A DNA stretch of 64,000 nt from assembly GCA_963753685.1 (NCBI GenBank), contig CAVWDE010000003.1, positions 62,001 to 126,000 of the forward strand, in the 5' to 3' direction. The translations under genes and the position numbers were made by a program. Numbering within the stretch: the stretch's first letter is position 1; every line of letters starts with the position of its first letter. Source of the DNA: DATAOG01 sp963753685. GTDB lineage: Bacteria; Pseudomonadota; Alphaproteobacteria; Geminicoccales; Geminicoccaceae. The notes beneath the pieces are model-generated. The model saw only the letters and a program-made list of their open reading frames with translations. It was not told the origin of the DNA and did not search any database. Of this stretch, positions 37,122 through 45,675 are shown one piece after another.

Positions 37122-38069
37122 CTAGAACTCCAGACGGTCGCGCTGGCGCAAAAGGCGGGTCATCAGGACGACGAAAATCAGGATCATCAGGAACCACAGG
37201 ACCGCGATCGCCGACGGATAGCCGAGGTCGAAGGTGTTCCAGTCGAAGGCGCGCTTGTAGACGTAGGTCGACACCGTCTCGGTCGACCAGAGCGGGCCGC
37301 CGCCGGTCATGATCCAGACCAGGTCGAACACCATCATCTTGCCAATGAAGGACAGCACCAGCAGGTTGACCAGAGTCGGCCGCAGCATCGGCACGATGAT
37401 GTAGACGAGCTTGGCCCACCAGCCGCAGTAGTCGAGCTCGGCGGCACCCAACACCTCGTCCGGCAGCGCGTAGAGCGCCGCGAGACAGATGATCATATTG
37501 AAGCCCAGCCACTTCCACAGATGGGTGACCAGCACGGCCCAAAGCGCCGTGTGCGGGTCGCCCAGCCAGGAGTGCTCGAGCTGGCCAAGGCCTAGCCAGC
37601 GCAGGACGAGGTTCACCGCACCCCAGTCATAGTCGTAAATCCACACCCAGATGATGCCGACCACGACATAGGACATCAGCACCGGCGTGAACCAGACGAT
37701 CCGCCACACACGCGCGAGCGGCGCCTTCGAGAACAGGCAGAGCGCCAGCAGCAGACCGCCCGCGACGTCGGCGACCGTACCGACCAGCGAGAACAGCGCC
37801 GTATTCCCGACCGCCTTCCAGAAGACGTGGTCGCGCGTCAGCAGATCGGCGAAGTTCTGCAGCCCGACGAAGGTCGCGACGTTGCGCGGTCCGATCGTAT
37901 GCACGCTGTTGTAGAACGTGCGCAGCACCGGATAGATCGTGAACGTCGCATAGGTGAGCAGCGCCGGCGCCAGGAACGCGGTCAGCATCGGCCACGAGGT
38001 CTGACGCGCGTCGACGACCTCGCCACCGGTCGCACGGCCGCCGGCGCGGCCGGGACTCCAGGAGATCAT
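37122..38069 (-). CDS. Carbohydrate ABC importer permease, MalF-like
   Basis: The 315-residue protein has six membrane helices, with LTAFLAPALLTYATFTIYP at the start, AVGNTALFSLVGTVADVAG, and the EAA loop GAAELDYCGWWAKLVYIIVP. It pairs with the MalG-like protein. The start is uncertain: ATG 38069 gives a 27-residue cytosolic leader, and ATG 37988 (MLTAF) is equally sensible. It lies 104 bases after the binding-protein gene, with a weak hairpin between. Confidence 0.88.
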   Translation of the reverse strand: MISWSPGRAGGRATGGEVVDARQTSWPMLTAFLAPALLTYATFTIYPVLRTFYNSVHTIGPRNVATFVGLQNFADLLTRDHVFWKAVGNTALFSLVGTVADVAGGLLLALCLFSKAPLARVWRIVWFTPVLMSYVVVGIIWVWIYDYDWGAVNLVLRWLGLGQLEHSWLGDPHTALWAVLVTHLWKWLGFNMIICLAALYALPDEVLGAAELDYCGWWAKLVYIIVPMLRPTLVNLLVLSFIGKMMVFDLVWIMTGGGPLWSTETVSTYVYKRAFDWNTFDLGYPSAIAVLWFLMILIFVVLMTRLLRQRDRLEF

Positions 38070-38122
38070 GACACCGTCATCGACCGACGCGCGGCCAAGC
38101 GTCCGCAGCCGGCCGTCAGCTG

Positions 38123-38147
38123 GGCGGGGAACGCGAAAGCCCCGGCC
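38123..38147 (-). repeat. Possible intercistronic hairpin after the binding-protein gene
   Basis: CGGGG and CCCCG pair around ten bases, with two more G-C pairs beyond a one-base bulge. There is no T run. It could set the excess of binding protein over permease, as suggested for the rhaS-rhaT gap, but the stem is short. Confidence 0.3.
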
Positions 38148-38173
38148 ACGGCTCCAGGTCCCCGCCTTTGACC

Positions 38174-39469
38174 TCAGCCCTGGTAGCAGCCCTCGTTCAT
38201 CATCTTGATGGCGTCGTCGACCGACAGCAGGCCGCCGGGGAACGCCGAGTTCATCACCTGGCTGAAGGTGTCCTTGCACTGGCCCTGCATGTGATCGAGC
38301 GGCATGCCCACGAAGTACTTGGCACCCTCCTGCCGCTTCATCAGCTCGGTGAAATAGGCGGCGTAGGGGCCGGTGAACGATGTGTCGCCGGTCTTGACCG
38401 CGGTCTGCAGGTAGATCGTCTCGAGCCACATCTTGCCCATCTCGGGGGTCGACATGGCGTTGAGAAATTCGGCAGCCTCCTTCTGATGCTTGCTGGCGGC
38501 GTTGATCGCGAAGCTGGCACCGATGCCGAGCGTCTCGCATTCGTTGCAGGCGCCGCCGTCCATGGCCGCAAACTTCATGATGCCGAGCGGGAAGTCGGGC
38601 GGCTGGCCGCCCTTGTCGACCGGCACGAACGCGCGGCCGGTGTACCAGCTGCCCATCGGCAGCATCAGCGCGCCCGGCTTCTGGTAGAAGTAGTAGTGGG
38701 ATTCGCCGAGCTTCACGGTCATGAAGTTCTTCGGGTAGGCGCCGGCATCGACGAGTTCCTTGACCCACGTGAAGGTGTCGACCACCCGCGGGTCCGCGAA
38801 CGACAGCTTGCCGTCGAGCAGCTTGCCGTAGTCGTCGGCGCCGAGCTCGTGCAGCAAGGCCTCCTGCAGGATGTAGGCGCCGGGATAGGGCCGGTCGCCG
38901 ACGCCCTGGGCGATCGGGGTGATCTTGGCGGCCTTGGCTTTCTTGACCAGGTCGAGGAACGCCGACTGGCCGAGCTGGCCGGTCGCCGGCAAAGTCACGC
39001 CCAGCTTGTTCAGGATGTCCTTGTTGTAGTAGATCTCATTGGTATAGGCCTCCTGCGGCAGGGCCCAGGTCTTGCCGTCATGGGTCCACACCGCGCGCGC
39101 CCAGTCGTTAATCGTGCTCCAGTCCACGAGATCGTCGAGCGGGATGATGTAGCCGTTGGTGATGTACTCGGTCTGGTCCGGCTCGAGGTAGAAGACGTCG
39201 GGGCCCTGGCCAGCCGGCAGCGCCGTCTTGAGGGCCGCATAGAGCGCAACCTTCTCGTACCAGGTGATCTTCACGTGGAGGCCGGGATGGGCCTCCTCCA
39301 GGTTCTTTGCGGCAGTCTCGCGAAACGCGACCTTGGCCGGTTCATCGGCCTCGTGGCTCCAGACCGTGATGGTCACGTCCTCGGCCTGCACGGCGCCTCC
39401 ACCGCACCAAACCGCAGCTGTGGCGGCCAGCGCCGCCACCAAGCAAGCTCGCGTGAAGCCCCTCGTCAT
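38174..39469 (-). CDS. Carbohydrate-binding periplasmic protein (family 1)
   Basis: The 431-residue protein has a signal peptide (RACLVAALAATAAVWCGGGAVQA) and the family 1 binding-protein features: VTITVWSHEADEPAK, FRETAAKNLEEAHPGLHV, GQGPDVFYLEPDQ, ALPQEAYTNEIYYNKDILN. It delivers an oligosaccharide, sugar acid or polyol to the permeases that follow. GGGGGG lies before the ATG. No regulator is adjacent, so the inducer is unknown. Confidence 0.9.
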   Translation of the reverse strand: MTRGFTRACLVAALAATAAVWCGGGAVQAEDVTITVWSHEADEPAKVAFRETAAKNLEEAHPGLHVKITWYEKVALYAALKTALPAGQGPDVFYLEPDQTEYITNGYIIPLDDLVDWSTINDWARAVWTHDGKTWALPQEAYTNEIYYNKDILNKLGVTLPATGQLGQSAFLDLVKKAKAAKITPIAQGVGDRPYPGAYILQEALLHELGADDYGKLLDGKLSFADPRVVDTFTWVKELVDAGAYPKNFMTVKLGESHYYFYQKPGALMLPMGSWYTGRAFVPVDKGGQPPDFPLGIMKFAAMDGGACNECETLGIGASFAINAASKHQKEAAEFLNAMSTPEMGKMWLETIYLQTAVKTGDTSFTGPYAAYFTELMKRQEGAKYFVGMPLDHMQGQCKDTFSQVMNSAFPGGLLSVDDAIKMMNEGCYQG

Positions 39470-39635
39470 CCCGACATCCCCCCGGTTTGGCCGCGCCCGC
39501 CCGCAGGGCCCGCTCCATGCACGGCGCTCATCGAATGCGCCCTTGCCGCTCACGGTAGGTCACGCGCGAAATTGAAGTCAATTGATTCGCTGGCAGCAGG
39601 CCTTCGTTGGCGCCGCCGGCCCGGAAGTTCAGGGA

Positions 39636-39881
39636 TCAGCTGCCCGTGACAGAAGCAATCACCCTCGTCGTGCGAAGGGCGGTCGGGCAACCCGTCCACA
39701 GCCAGTCCCAATTGCGTACGCTCGCCGGACCGCCGCTCGATCGCCTCGAGCGGCGCCTGCTCCCGGCCTGAACTCCGGCTTGGACAGCGGCCATATCGGC
39801 GGTCGTGAGCGGCTTGACCGTGACGTTCCGCCCGCACCCAAGCCCGACCTCGAACGGCCGTGAGGCGCTCAGATCGAGCAT
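39636..39881 (-). pseudogene. Possible phage-tail-like gene fragment
   Basis: The 81-residue frame starts MLDLSASRPFEVGLGCG, then NVTVKPLTTADMAAVQAG, which reminds me of small proteins in alphaproteobacterial phage-like tail clusters. The rest (RRRSRRSSGGP onward) does not look like protein, so only the first 40 residues may be ancestral. No other phage gene is nearby. This is a weak call. Confidence 0.25.
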
Positions 39882-39920
39882 CGATCATCTATGCTGCAGG
39901 CCGCTCCCGCCGCAGGCCAT

Positions 39921-39951
39921 AAAAAAAGCCCCCGAGTTTCCTCAGGGGGCT
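39921..39951 (-). terminator. Rho-independent terminator of cspA
   Basis: On the minus strand AGCCCCC-T-GAG, loop GAAA, CTC-GGGGGCT form a 10-bp stem with one bulged base, followed by seven T. It starts 23 bases after the cspA stop. It is the clearest terminator in the window. Confidence 0.9.
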
Positions 39952-39974
39952 TGGTTACGTCGATCCTGAAGCCC

Positions 39975-40184
39975 TCAGGAGGCGAGCTTCAGGTTCTCCG
40001 CAGAGCTCTTGCCGTTTTGGCCGCGGACCAGTTCGTACTGCACCCGGTCACCCTCGTTCAGGGTGCCGAGCCCGGCCCGCTCGACGGCCGAGATGTGCAC
40101 GAAAGCGTCGGCCCCGCCGCCGTCAGGCTGGATGAACCCAAATCCCTTGGCGGCATTGAACCACTTCACAGTTCCGGTATTCAA
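39975..40184 (-). CDS. cspA: Cold-shock protein, CspA family
   Basis: The 69-residue single cold-shock domain has both RNA-binding motifs: RNP1 KGFGFIQPDG and RNP2 AFVHISAVERAG. It binds single-stranded RNA and DNA and may act as an RNA chaperone or in cold adaptation. The start is a TTG at 40184, eight bases after GAGG, giving the normal MNTGTVKWFN beginning; a GTG at 40169 is the only other choice. It has its own terminator and a probable long 5' leader, the usual way the family is regulated. Confidence 0.95.
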   Translation of the reverse strand: MNTGTVKWFNAAKGFGFIQPDGGGADAFVHISAVERAGLGTLNEGDRVQYELVRGQNGKSSAENLKLAS

Positions 40185-40564
40185 GAACTTGACCTCAAGT
40201 CTGGGGGCACGCTGGGCGACATGCCACAGCGCGAGGCAGTCTCAACGTCTGTCCTGGGAAGCAGCGGGCGACGCAAGGGTAGCGAAGCAGTGACTCCCAC
40301 CAGCAACGCAGAAACTGGCTCTACGTTACATAGTATGCCGCGGCGCGCACCACAAGGCAGGCCGGGGCGATCCCAAGCGCGGATCAGCCAGACACCGCGC
40401 CGCCCAGGGTAAGGATGAGGCTGACGGTCAGCGTCTCGATCGAGCCCGGCTGCCGGCCGGACCGCCCGAAGTGATCTCCGACGCCTCGGCTCGCATTGCC
40501 TCGAGGAAGCTTTTGCGCGAGGATGTCGGCCACGTCGTCGGGCATTTCGCAAGGAGAGGGAACG
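40185..40564. other. cspA leader and divergent gap before the small gene at 40565
   Basis: No gene is seen in these 380 bases. The cspA side probably carries a 5' leader of about 140 bases, since the best -10 box on the minus strand is TACTAT at 40335-40330. The plus-strand side must hold the promoter for the small gene at 40565, but none is clear. Confidence 0.4.
40330..40335 (-). promoter_or_regulatory. Candidate -10 box of cspA
   Basis: TACTAT on the minus strand stands out in GC-rich surroundings and would start a message with a leader of roughly 140 bases, as in other csp genes. No good -35 box is found at 17 bases, so this is tentative. Confidence 0.35.
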
Positions 40565-40783
40565 ATGTGCTGGCGGTCCGCTTCTGACTACGACCTCTAC
40601 GCGCGCAAGGCGGCGACGCCGGGGCGCACCCCCTCGCAGCCTGCGCGCTCCCTGGTGGAGGTGCTGCGCGATCTGTTCCGGCCGCGGCGACCGCAGGTGG
40701 CGCAGGCGGACGTGATTCCCTTCCCGGCCGGAGCGGTCGGCGCTGACCATAAGAGCGAACGCGACGGCTCCAAGGCGGCCTGA
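40565..40783 (+). CDS. Small unrecognised protein of 72 residues
   Basis: AAGGAGAGGG lies six bases before ATG 40565, one of the strongest ribosome sites in the window. The product begins MCWRSASDYDLYARK and is basic in the middle (FRPRRPQVAQ), with the C terminus ERDGSKAA. There is no signal peptide or membrane segment. No known family is recognised. It stands alone between cspA and xth. Confidence 0.6.
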   Translation: MCWRSASDYDLYARKAATPGRTPSQPARSLVEVLRDLFRPRRPQVAQADVIPFPAGAVGADHKSERDGSKAA

Positions 40784-40880
40784 CCCGCGCCCTCGAGCCG
40801 ACTCCGGCGCGAGGATCACAGAGCCGGTTCGGGCATGCGCCGGCGGTGAGGGTCGGCCTGCGGCGCCATCGAAACCGTGA

Positions 40881-41651
40881 TCAGCGCAGCACGATCCACG
40901 CCGGCGCGTGATCACTGGCTCCTGCCTGCCCTCGGACGTCACGATCGACCCCGGCCGCCGCCAGCCGGCCGACGAGCGGGGCGCTCAGCAACAGGTGATC
41001 GAGGCGGAGGCCGGCGTTGCGCGGCCATCGATCCTGCTGGTAGTGCCAGAACGTGTACATCGGCTCTGCGGGACAAAGGGTGCGGATCGCGTCGGTCCAG
41101 CCCTGGTCGAGCAGACGCCGGAACGCCGCCCGGCTCTCCGGCTGCAGTAGCGCATCGTTGGCCCAGGACGTGGTCGGGTAGATGTCCTGGTCGGTCGGGA
41201 CGACGTTGTAGTCGCCGGCCAGGACGGCGGGCACTCCCGTTGCCCAAATCTCGGCGGCGTAGGCGATCAGCCGCTCGAACCACGCGAGCTTGTAGTCGAA
41301 CTTCGGGCCCGGCTGCGGGTTGCCGTTCGGCAGGTAGATGCAGCCGATGAGCACGCCGGTAACGGCCGCTTCGATGTAGCGGCTCTGCGTGTCCGCGGCA
41401 TCGCCGGGGAGCTCGTCCCGGGTCAGGACCGGCAAGGCGTTCTTCGCGAGGATGGCGACGCCGTTCCAGTTTTTCTGCCCCCGCCACACGGCACCATACC
41501 CCACGCCTCGGATTGCCGCTTCAGGGAAGGCCGCATCGGTCGCCTTGAGCTCCTGCAGACACACAACATCCGGCGTCGACGCCTGCAGCCAGTCCAGCAG
41601 GTTCGGTAGCCGGCGATTGACGTCGTTGATGTTGAAGGTGGCGATCTTCAT
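40881..41651 (-). CDS. xth: Exodeoxyribonuclease III family AP endonuclease
   Basis: The 256-residue enzyme cuts at abasic sites in DNA repair. Its metal and catalytic residues are visible: MKIATFNINDVNRRLPNLL, the Glu in CLQELKATDAAFP, GDYNVVPTDQDIY with catalytic Asp and Asn, RLDHLLLS, and the C-terminal His in SDHAPAWIVL. Length is normal. The ATG overlaps the stop of a 59-residue frame upstream (ATGA), which ties it to the nucleoside importer operon. Confidence 0.93.
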   Translation of the reverse strand: MKIATFNINDVNRRLPNLLDWLQASTPDVVCLQELKATDAAFPEAAIRGVGYGAVWRGQKNWNGVAILAKNALPVLTRDELPGDAADTQSRYIEAAVTGVLIGCIYLPNGNPQPGPKFDYKLAWFERLIAYAAEIWATGVPAVLAGDYNVVPTDQDIYPTTSWANDALLQPESRAAFRRLLDQGWTDAIRTLCPAEPMYTFWHYQQDRWPRNAGLRLDHLLLSAPLVGRLAAAGVDRDVRGQAGASDHAPAWIVLR

Positions 41652-41827
41652 CGCGTGGGTACCGCGGCGGACCGTTGCACCGGAAGCCTGGGGTGGCACC
41701 CGCGCGGGCGGGCGATCGCTGCCACGGGCATCAGCAGCACGGGGTCGACGTGTAGGCCGGGAAAGGCTGCCTGCACAGCCCTTTCGAACACCGTGTTCGG
41801 GTGCTTGACCCCGATCAGCGCCGTCAT
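41648..41827 (-). CDS. Small 59-residue frame coupled to xth
   Basis: ATG 41827 lies five bases after the permease stop, with AGAGGA some 13 bases upstream, and the stop overlaps the xth start (ATGA). The product begins MTALIGVKHPNTVFERAVQ and ends in a basic, Pro-rich stretch. The first 30 residues look like the start of a folded protein, the rest does not, so it may be the beginning of a truncated gene. Its family is not recognised. Confidence 0.45.
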   Translation of the reverse strand: MTALIGVKHPNTVFERAVQAAFPGLHVDPVLLMPVAAIARPRGCHPRLPVQRSAAVPTR

Positions 41828-41832
41828 TGCGG

Positions 41833-42729
41833 TCACCGTTCCTCTTTCCGGAAGGGCGTGAGCAGCGCGGCCGGGGCGCGCGCCTTGCGGGCCAGGACCG
41901 CCATGGCGACGATGGTCGCAAGGAACGGCAGCATCAGGAACAACTGATACGGCAGGCCGATGCCGCCGCTCGACTGCAGGCGCAGGCCGAGCGCATCGAG
42001 GGCGCCGAACAGGAGCGCCGCGCCCGCCACCCGCCAGGGGTCCCACTGGCCGAGCACGACCAGTGCTATGCACACCCAGCCGCGGCCCGAGATGACGCCG
42101 AAGGTGAAGGCGTTGAACTGGGCGAGCGACAGATAGGCGCCGGCCACGCCCATCAGGGCGCCTGAGATCATCAGCGCCTGGTAGCGGGCCCAGGCGACGT
42201 TGACGCCGGCCGAAACCGCCGCGTGTGGATTCTCGCCGACCGTCCTGAGAGCGAGCCCCCAGGGCGTCCGGTAGAGCACGAAGGCGGCCAGCGGCACGAG
42301 CAGGAAGGCGAGGTAGACGAGCGCGAACTGGTCGAACAGCACCGGCCCGACCCATGGCAGCTTGGCCAGCCCCGGCACCGCCAGAGTCGCAAAGGGCTTG
42401 ACATGAGGTGGCTGCGACGGCTGGCCGAAGATCAGCCGGTAGAAATAGAAGCTGAGGCCGGTGCACAGCATGGTCACGCCCAACCCCGAGACGTGCTGGC
42501 TGAGGCCGAGGCTCACGGTCAGGACGCCCATGAGCAGTCCGAACACGACCCCGGTCGCCGCGGCGGCGGCGATCCCGAGCCAGAGCTCACCGGTGAACCA
42601 GGCGGTCGTGAAGCCGACCATGGCGCCCAGCAGCATGATGCCCTCGATCCCGAGATTGAGCACGCCGCCGCGCTCGGTGAACAGCTCACCCAGGGTCGCG
42701 AGCAGCAGGGGCGTCGCCACCCGGATCAC
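41833..42729 (-). CDS. BMP-type nucleoside ABC importer permease, second subunit
   Basis: This is a membrane channel subunit of a nucleoside importer (NupQ/YufQ-like) with IRVATPLLLATLGELFTERG, GVLNLGIEGIMLLGAMVGF, LSQHVSGLGVTMLCTGLSF and TVGENPHAAVSAGVNVAWAR. The GTG at 42729 gives 298 residues, but the same frame continues upstream with sensible hydrophobic sequence (SEILGQILQVGFFAAV) to an ATC at 42777 that sits correctly after GAGGAG. The true start may therefore be non-standard or altered. It overlaps or closely follows the other permease gene. Confidence 0.85.
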   Translation of the reverse strand: MIRVATPLLLATLGELFTERGGVLNLGIEGIMLLGAMVGFTTAWFTGELWLGIAAAAATGVVFGLLMGVLTVSLGLSQHVSGLGVTMLCTGLSFYFYRLIFGQPSQPPHVKPFATLAVPGLAKLPWVGPVLFDQFALVYLAFLLVPLAAFVLYRTPWGLALRTVGENPHAAVSAGVNVAWARYQALMISGALMGVAGAYLSLAQFNAFTFGVISGRGWVCIALVVLGQWDPWRVAGAALLFGALDALGLRLQSSGGIGLPYQLFLMLPFLATIVAMAVLARKARAPAALLTPFRKEER

Positions 42730-42789
42730 GGCCGCGAAGAACCCGACCTGCAGGATCTGGCCCAGGATCTCGCTGATCGCCGCCTCTCC

Positions 42790-43857
42790 TCAGACCGCCG
42801 CGGGTTGGCGCAGGCGCAGGCGGTAGCTGGTGAACAGCAACGCCGTCAGCATGCAGATCAGGGACATCCCCTGGATCACGTCGCCCAGATAGACCGGCAC
42901 GCCGGTCTGCCGCGACATGCTCTCGGCCCCGGTCGCGACGGCGGCGAAGAACAGCGCCGCGGGGACGACGCCGAGCGGGTTGAGGGCGGCCAGCATGGCG
43001 ACCACGATCCCGGTATAGCCGTAGCCGGGCGACAGGCTTGCCATCACCTGGTAGTGGAGGCCGCCGACCTCGCCAGCGCCGGCGAGGCCGGCGAGCCCCC
43101 CGGAGATGGCCGCGGCCAGCAGCATGACCCGGCCGACCGCGATGCCGCCATGGGCGGCGGCGCGCGGGTTGGCGCCGACCGCGCGGATCTGAAAGCCGAG
43201 CGTGGTCCGCGTCATGAGCAGCCAGATGGCGATCGCCGCCAGACCCGCGAGCAGCACCCCGAGATGCAGCCGCGTCGCGTGCAGCAACACCGGGAACTCC
43301 GCTTCCGGGCGAATGTCGGGCGAGTCCGGGTAGCCGCTGAGCGGGTCCTTCCACGGCCCGTCGAGCAGCGCCGTCATGGCGTAGAAGATGACGAAGTTGA
43401 GCATCAGCGTGGCGACCACGTCGTCGACCTTGAGGCGCAGCCGCAGCACGGCCGGCACGGCAGCCGTGGCCGCCCCGGCGAGCGTGCCGGTCAGGATCAT
43501 CGCCGGGATCAGCGACCAGCCCGGCAACCCGGCGCGGGCGCCGACAAAGGCGGCCGCCATGGCGCCGGCGAGCAGCTGCCCTTCGCCGCCGATGTTCCAG
43601 AACCGGGCGCGAAACGCGACCGCAACCGCAAGCCCGGTGAGCATGAGCGGCGCCGCCTTGACCACGGTCTCCGCAAGGTTGAAGCGGCTGCCCAGCGCGC
43701 CCGCGAACAGGGCGCGGTAGGCCTCCGGGACGTTGGCCCCGGCCAGCACGATGAGCAGGCTGCACAGCGCCAGCGTGGCCAGGATCGCGAGCAAAGGCAG
43801 GGCGACACCGAGCCAGGCAGGGGTGTCGACGCGCGGCTCCAGCCTGAGCTGGATCAC
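42790..43857 (-). CDS. BMP-type nucleoside ABC importer permease, first subunit
   Basis: The 355-residue protein (NupP/YufP-like) has about ten hydrophobic helices, with LFAGALGSRFNLAETVVKA, FRARFWNIGGEGQLLAGAM, TLMLNFVIFYAM and AVGANPRAAAHGGIAVGR. It pairs with the second permease. The GTG start overlaps the stop of the ATPase gene (GTGA), so the two are co-translated. Confidence 0.9.
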   Translation of the reverse strand: MIQLRLEPRVDTPAWLGVALPLLAILATLALCSLLIVLAGANVPEAYRALFAGALGSRFNLAETVVKAAPLMLTGLAVAVAFRARFWNIGGEGQLLAGAMAAAFVGARAGLPGWSLIPAMILTGTLAGAATAAVPAVLRLRLKVDDVVATLMLNFVIFYAMTALLDGPWKDPLSGYPDSPDIRPEAEFPVLLHATRLHLGVLLAGLAAIAIWLLMTRTTLGFQIRAVGANPRAAAHGGIAVGRVMLLAAAISGGLAGLAGAGEVGGLHYQVMASLSPGYGYTGIVVAMLAALNPLGVVPAALFFAAVATGAESMSRQTGVPVYLGDVIQGMSLICMLTALLFTSYRLRLRQPAAV

Positions 43858-45371
43858 GCCGTCCCCTCCGCCCCGGCCATCAGAAGGCCGATCCGGGCGA
43901 CCTCGGCGTCCGCAACCGGCATGACGTCGAGAATCCGGCCCTCGAACATCACCGCGATCCGGTCCGCAATCTCGAACAGCTCCTCGAGGTCTTCGCTGAT
44001 CACGATGACGGCACGGCCGTGCGCTCTGAGCCTGAGCAGCTGGCTATGAACGAACTCTCTCGCGGCCACGTCCAGGCCGCGGGTCGGCTGCGCGGCGACC
44101 AGGACCAGCGGCTCGAACGCCAGCTCGCGGGCGAGCAGCGCCTTTTGCAGGTTGCCGCCCGAAAGCGTGCCGGTGCGTGTCTCGGGCCCGGGGACGCGGA
44201 TGCCGAACTTTTCGATCTGGGCGACCACGAAGCGCCTGGCCGCGCCATGGTTCAGGATGCCGAGCCGGCTGAAGGGCGCTTCGTTCACCCGCCCGAGGAT
44301 CATGCTGTCGACCAGCGGCAGCGTGCTGAGAAGACCGGAACCGAGGCGGTCCTCGGGCACATGCGCGACGCCTGCGCGACGCATCCTGCGCGCGCCAGCG
44401 CCGGTCACGGTCCGGCCACCCACCTCGATCCGCCCGCGACGGGTTTGAGGGTGCCGCCAATGACCTCCGCGAGCTGCTCCCTGGCCGTTGCCCGACACGC
44501 CGACGATGCCAAGGATCTCGCCGCCGCGGACGCTGAGCGAGACGTCCTTCAGAGCGACCGGGTGTTCCGGCTCCCGCCGCGTGCTCACGCCGTCCAGGGC
44601 CAGGAGGATCGGCCCGGGCTGCACGGCCGCTCGCGCCGGTGCTGCCAGCTCGTGGCCGCACATCAGATCGGCCAGGCGGCGGGCGGTGACGGTGCCGTCG
44701 TTGGCAATCCCGGCAACCACGGCACCCTGCCGCATGACCACCAGACGGTCGGTGATCGCGCGCACCTCGTTCAGCTTGTGGCTGATGAAGATGACGCCGA
44801 CGCCCTCTGCCGCCATGGCCCGGATCGCGGCGAACAGCCCTTGCGTCTCCTGCGGCGTCAGCACCGAGGTGGGCTCGTCCAGGATCAGGACGCGGGCGCC
44901 GCGATAGAGCGCCTTGACGATCTCCAGACGCTGCTGCTCGCCGACGCTGAGCGCACCGGCCGGCCGGTCGGGGTCGAGCCGCAAGCGATAGCGCACACCG
45001 ATCTCGGCCAGGCGAGCGCGCGCTCCGGTCCGGTCGATCAGCCCGCGCCGCCCCGGCTCGCCGACCATCAGGTTCTCGAGCACGCTGTGCCGATCCACGA
45101 GATGGAAGTGCTGATGCACCATGCCGATGCCCGCCGCCAGCGCATCGGCCGGGCTGCGGATCGCCAGCGCCCGACCATCGACCCGGATCTCGCCCGCGTC
45201 CGCTTGATAGATGCCGAACAGGATGTTCATCAGCGTGGTTTTGCCGGCGCCATTCTCGCCGAGCAGGCCCAGAACCTCACGGGCATGGAGGGTGAGGTCC
45301 ACCGCCCGATTGGCGTGCACCCGGCCGAAGCGCTTGTCGATGCCACGCAACTCGAGCAGCGGTGCGGCCAT
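43854..45371 (-). CDS. BMP-type nucleoside ABC importer ATPase with a damaged second domain
   Basis: The 505-residue protein (NupO/YufO-like) has two nucleotide-binding domains. The first is normal: GENGAGKTTLMNILFG, LSVGEQQRLEIVKAL, VLILDEPTSVLT. In the second, after GIVGVSGNGQ, the sequence reads GAARGGHWRHPQTRR, which is unlike the family, while the neighbouring frame over the same 50 bases (44431-44480) reads EQLAEVIGGTLKPVAG, exactly as expected. Two opposite single-base shifts thus swap about 17 residues and then restore the frame. The later LSGGNLQKALLARELAF is normal. Activity of the second domain is doubtful, or the sequence has errors. Confidence 0.88.
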   Translation of the reverse strand: MAAPLLELRGIDKRFGRVHANRAVDLTLHAREVLGLLGENGAGKTTLMNILFGIYQADAGEIRVDGRALAIRSPADALAAGIGMVHQHFHLVDRHSVLENLMVGEPGRRGLIDRTGARARLAEIGVRYRLRLDPDRPAGALSVGEQQRLEIVKALYRGARVLILDEPTSVLTPQETQGLFAAIRAMAAEGVGVIFISHKLNEVRAITDRLVVMRQGAVVAGIANDGTVTARRLADLMCGHELAAPARAAVQPGPILLALDGVSTRREPEHPVALKDVSLSVRGGEILGIVGVSGNGQGAARGGHWRHPQTRRGRIEVGGRTVTGAGARRMRRAGVAHVPEDRLGSGLLSTLPLVDSMILGRVNEAPFSRLGILNHGAARRFVVAQIEKFGIRVPGPETRTGTLSGGNLQKALLARELAFEPLVLVAAQPTRGLDVAAREFVHSQLLRLRAHGRAVIVISEDLEELFEIADRIAVMFEGRILDVMPVADAEVARIGLLMAGAEGTA

Positions 45372-45675
45372 CGTTAGGGATGCCGATGCGGGATCCGACG
45401 ACGCCGGGGCCTGGCGCCAGGTGGTGCGGTTATCTTGGAGCCCCCTGGCAAATGGGCCGCGGCCCAAGAGCCCTCGATCGGTCGATCACACGGCAACCGA
45501 TGCAACCCCGTCAGCCGCTTTGCCAGTGGGATCAATAACCTAACCATTGACCGCCAGCGTGCCGTCGGCGCCCGATCCGGTTTGGCGCGACCCTGCACAA
45601 GGGTAGCGCAGACCATGCCTCGAACCCCGGCCGATCGCGTCCGAGGGCAGCGCTCGCCGCGCAGGCCAAGCAGCG
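45372..45675. other. Gap between the importer ATPase and BMP genes
   Basis: These 304 bases hold no gene. They contain a perfect 14-bp palindrome TGGGCCGCGGCCCA at 45453-45466, about 82 bases before the ATPase start. There is no T run, so it is not a clear terminator; it may lower read-through from the binding-protein gene or be an operator. Confidence 0.45.

Larger units (their letters stand above)
39470..39974. other. Gap between the binding-protein gene and cspA
   Basis: These 505 bases hold no intact gene. The cspA terminator is at 39921-39951. A minus-strand fragment that may derive from a phage-like gene covers about 39636-39881. A promoter for the binding-protein operon is expected near 39470-39600 but none stands out. 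Confidence 0.5.
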
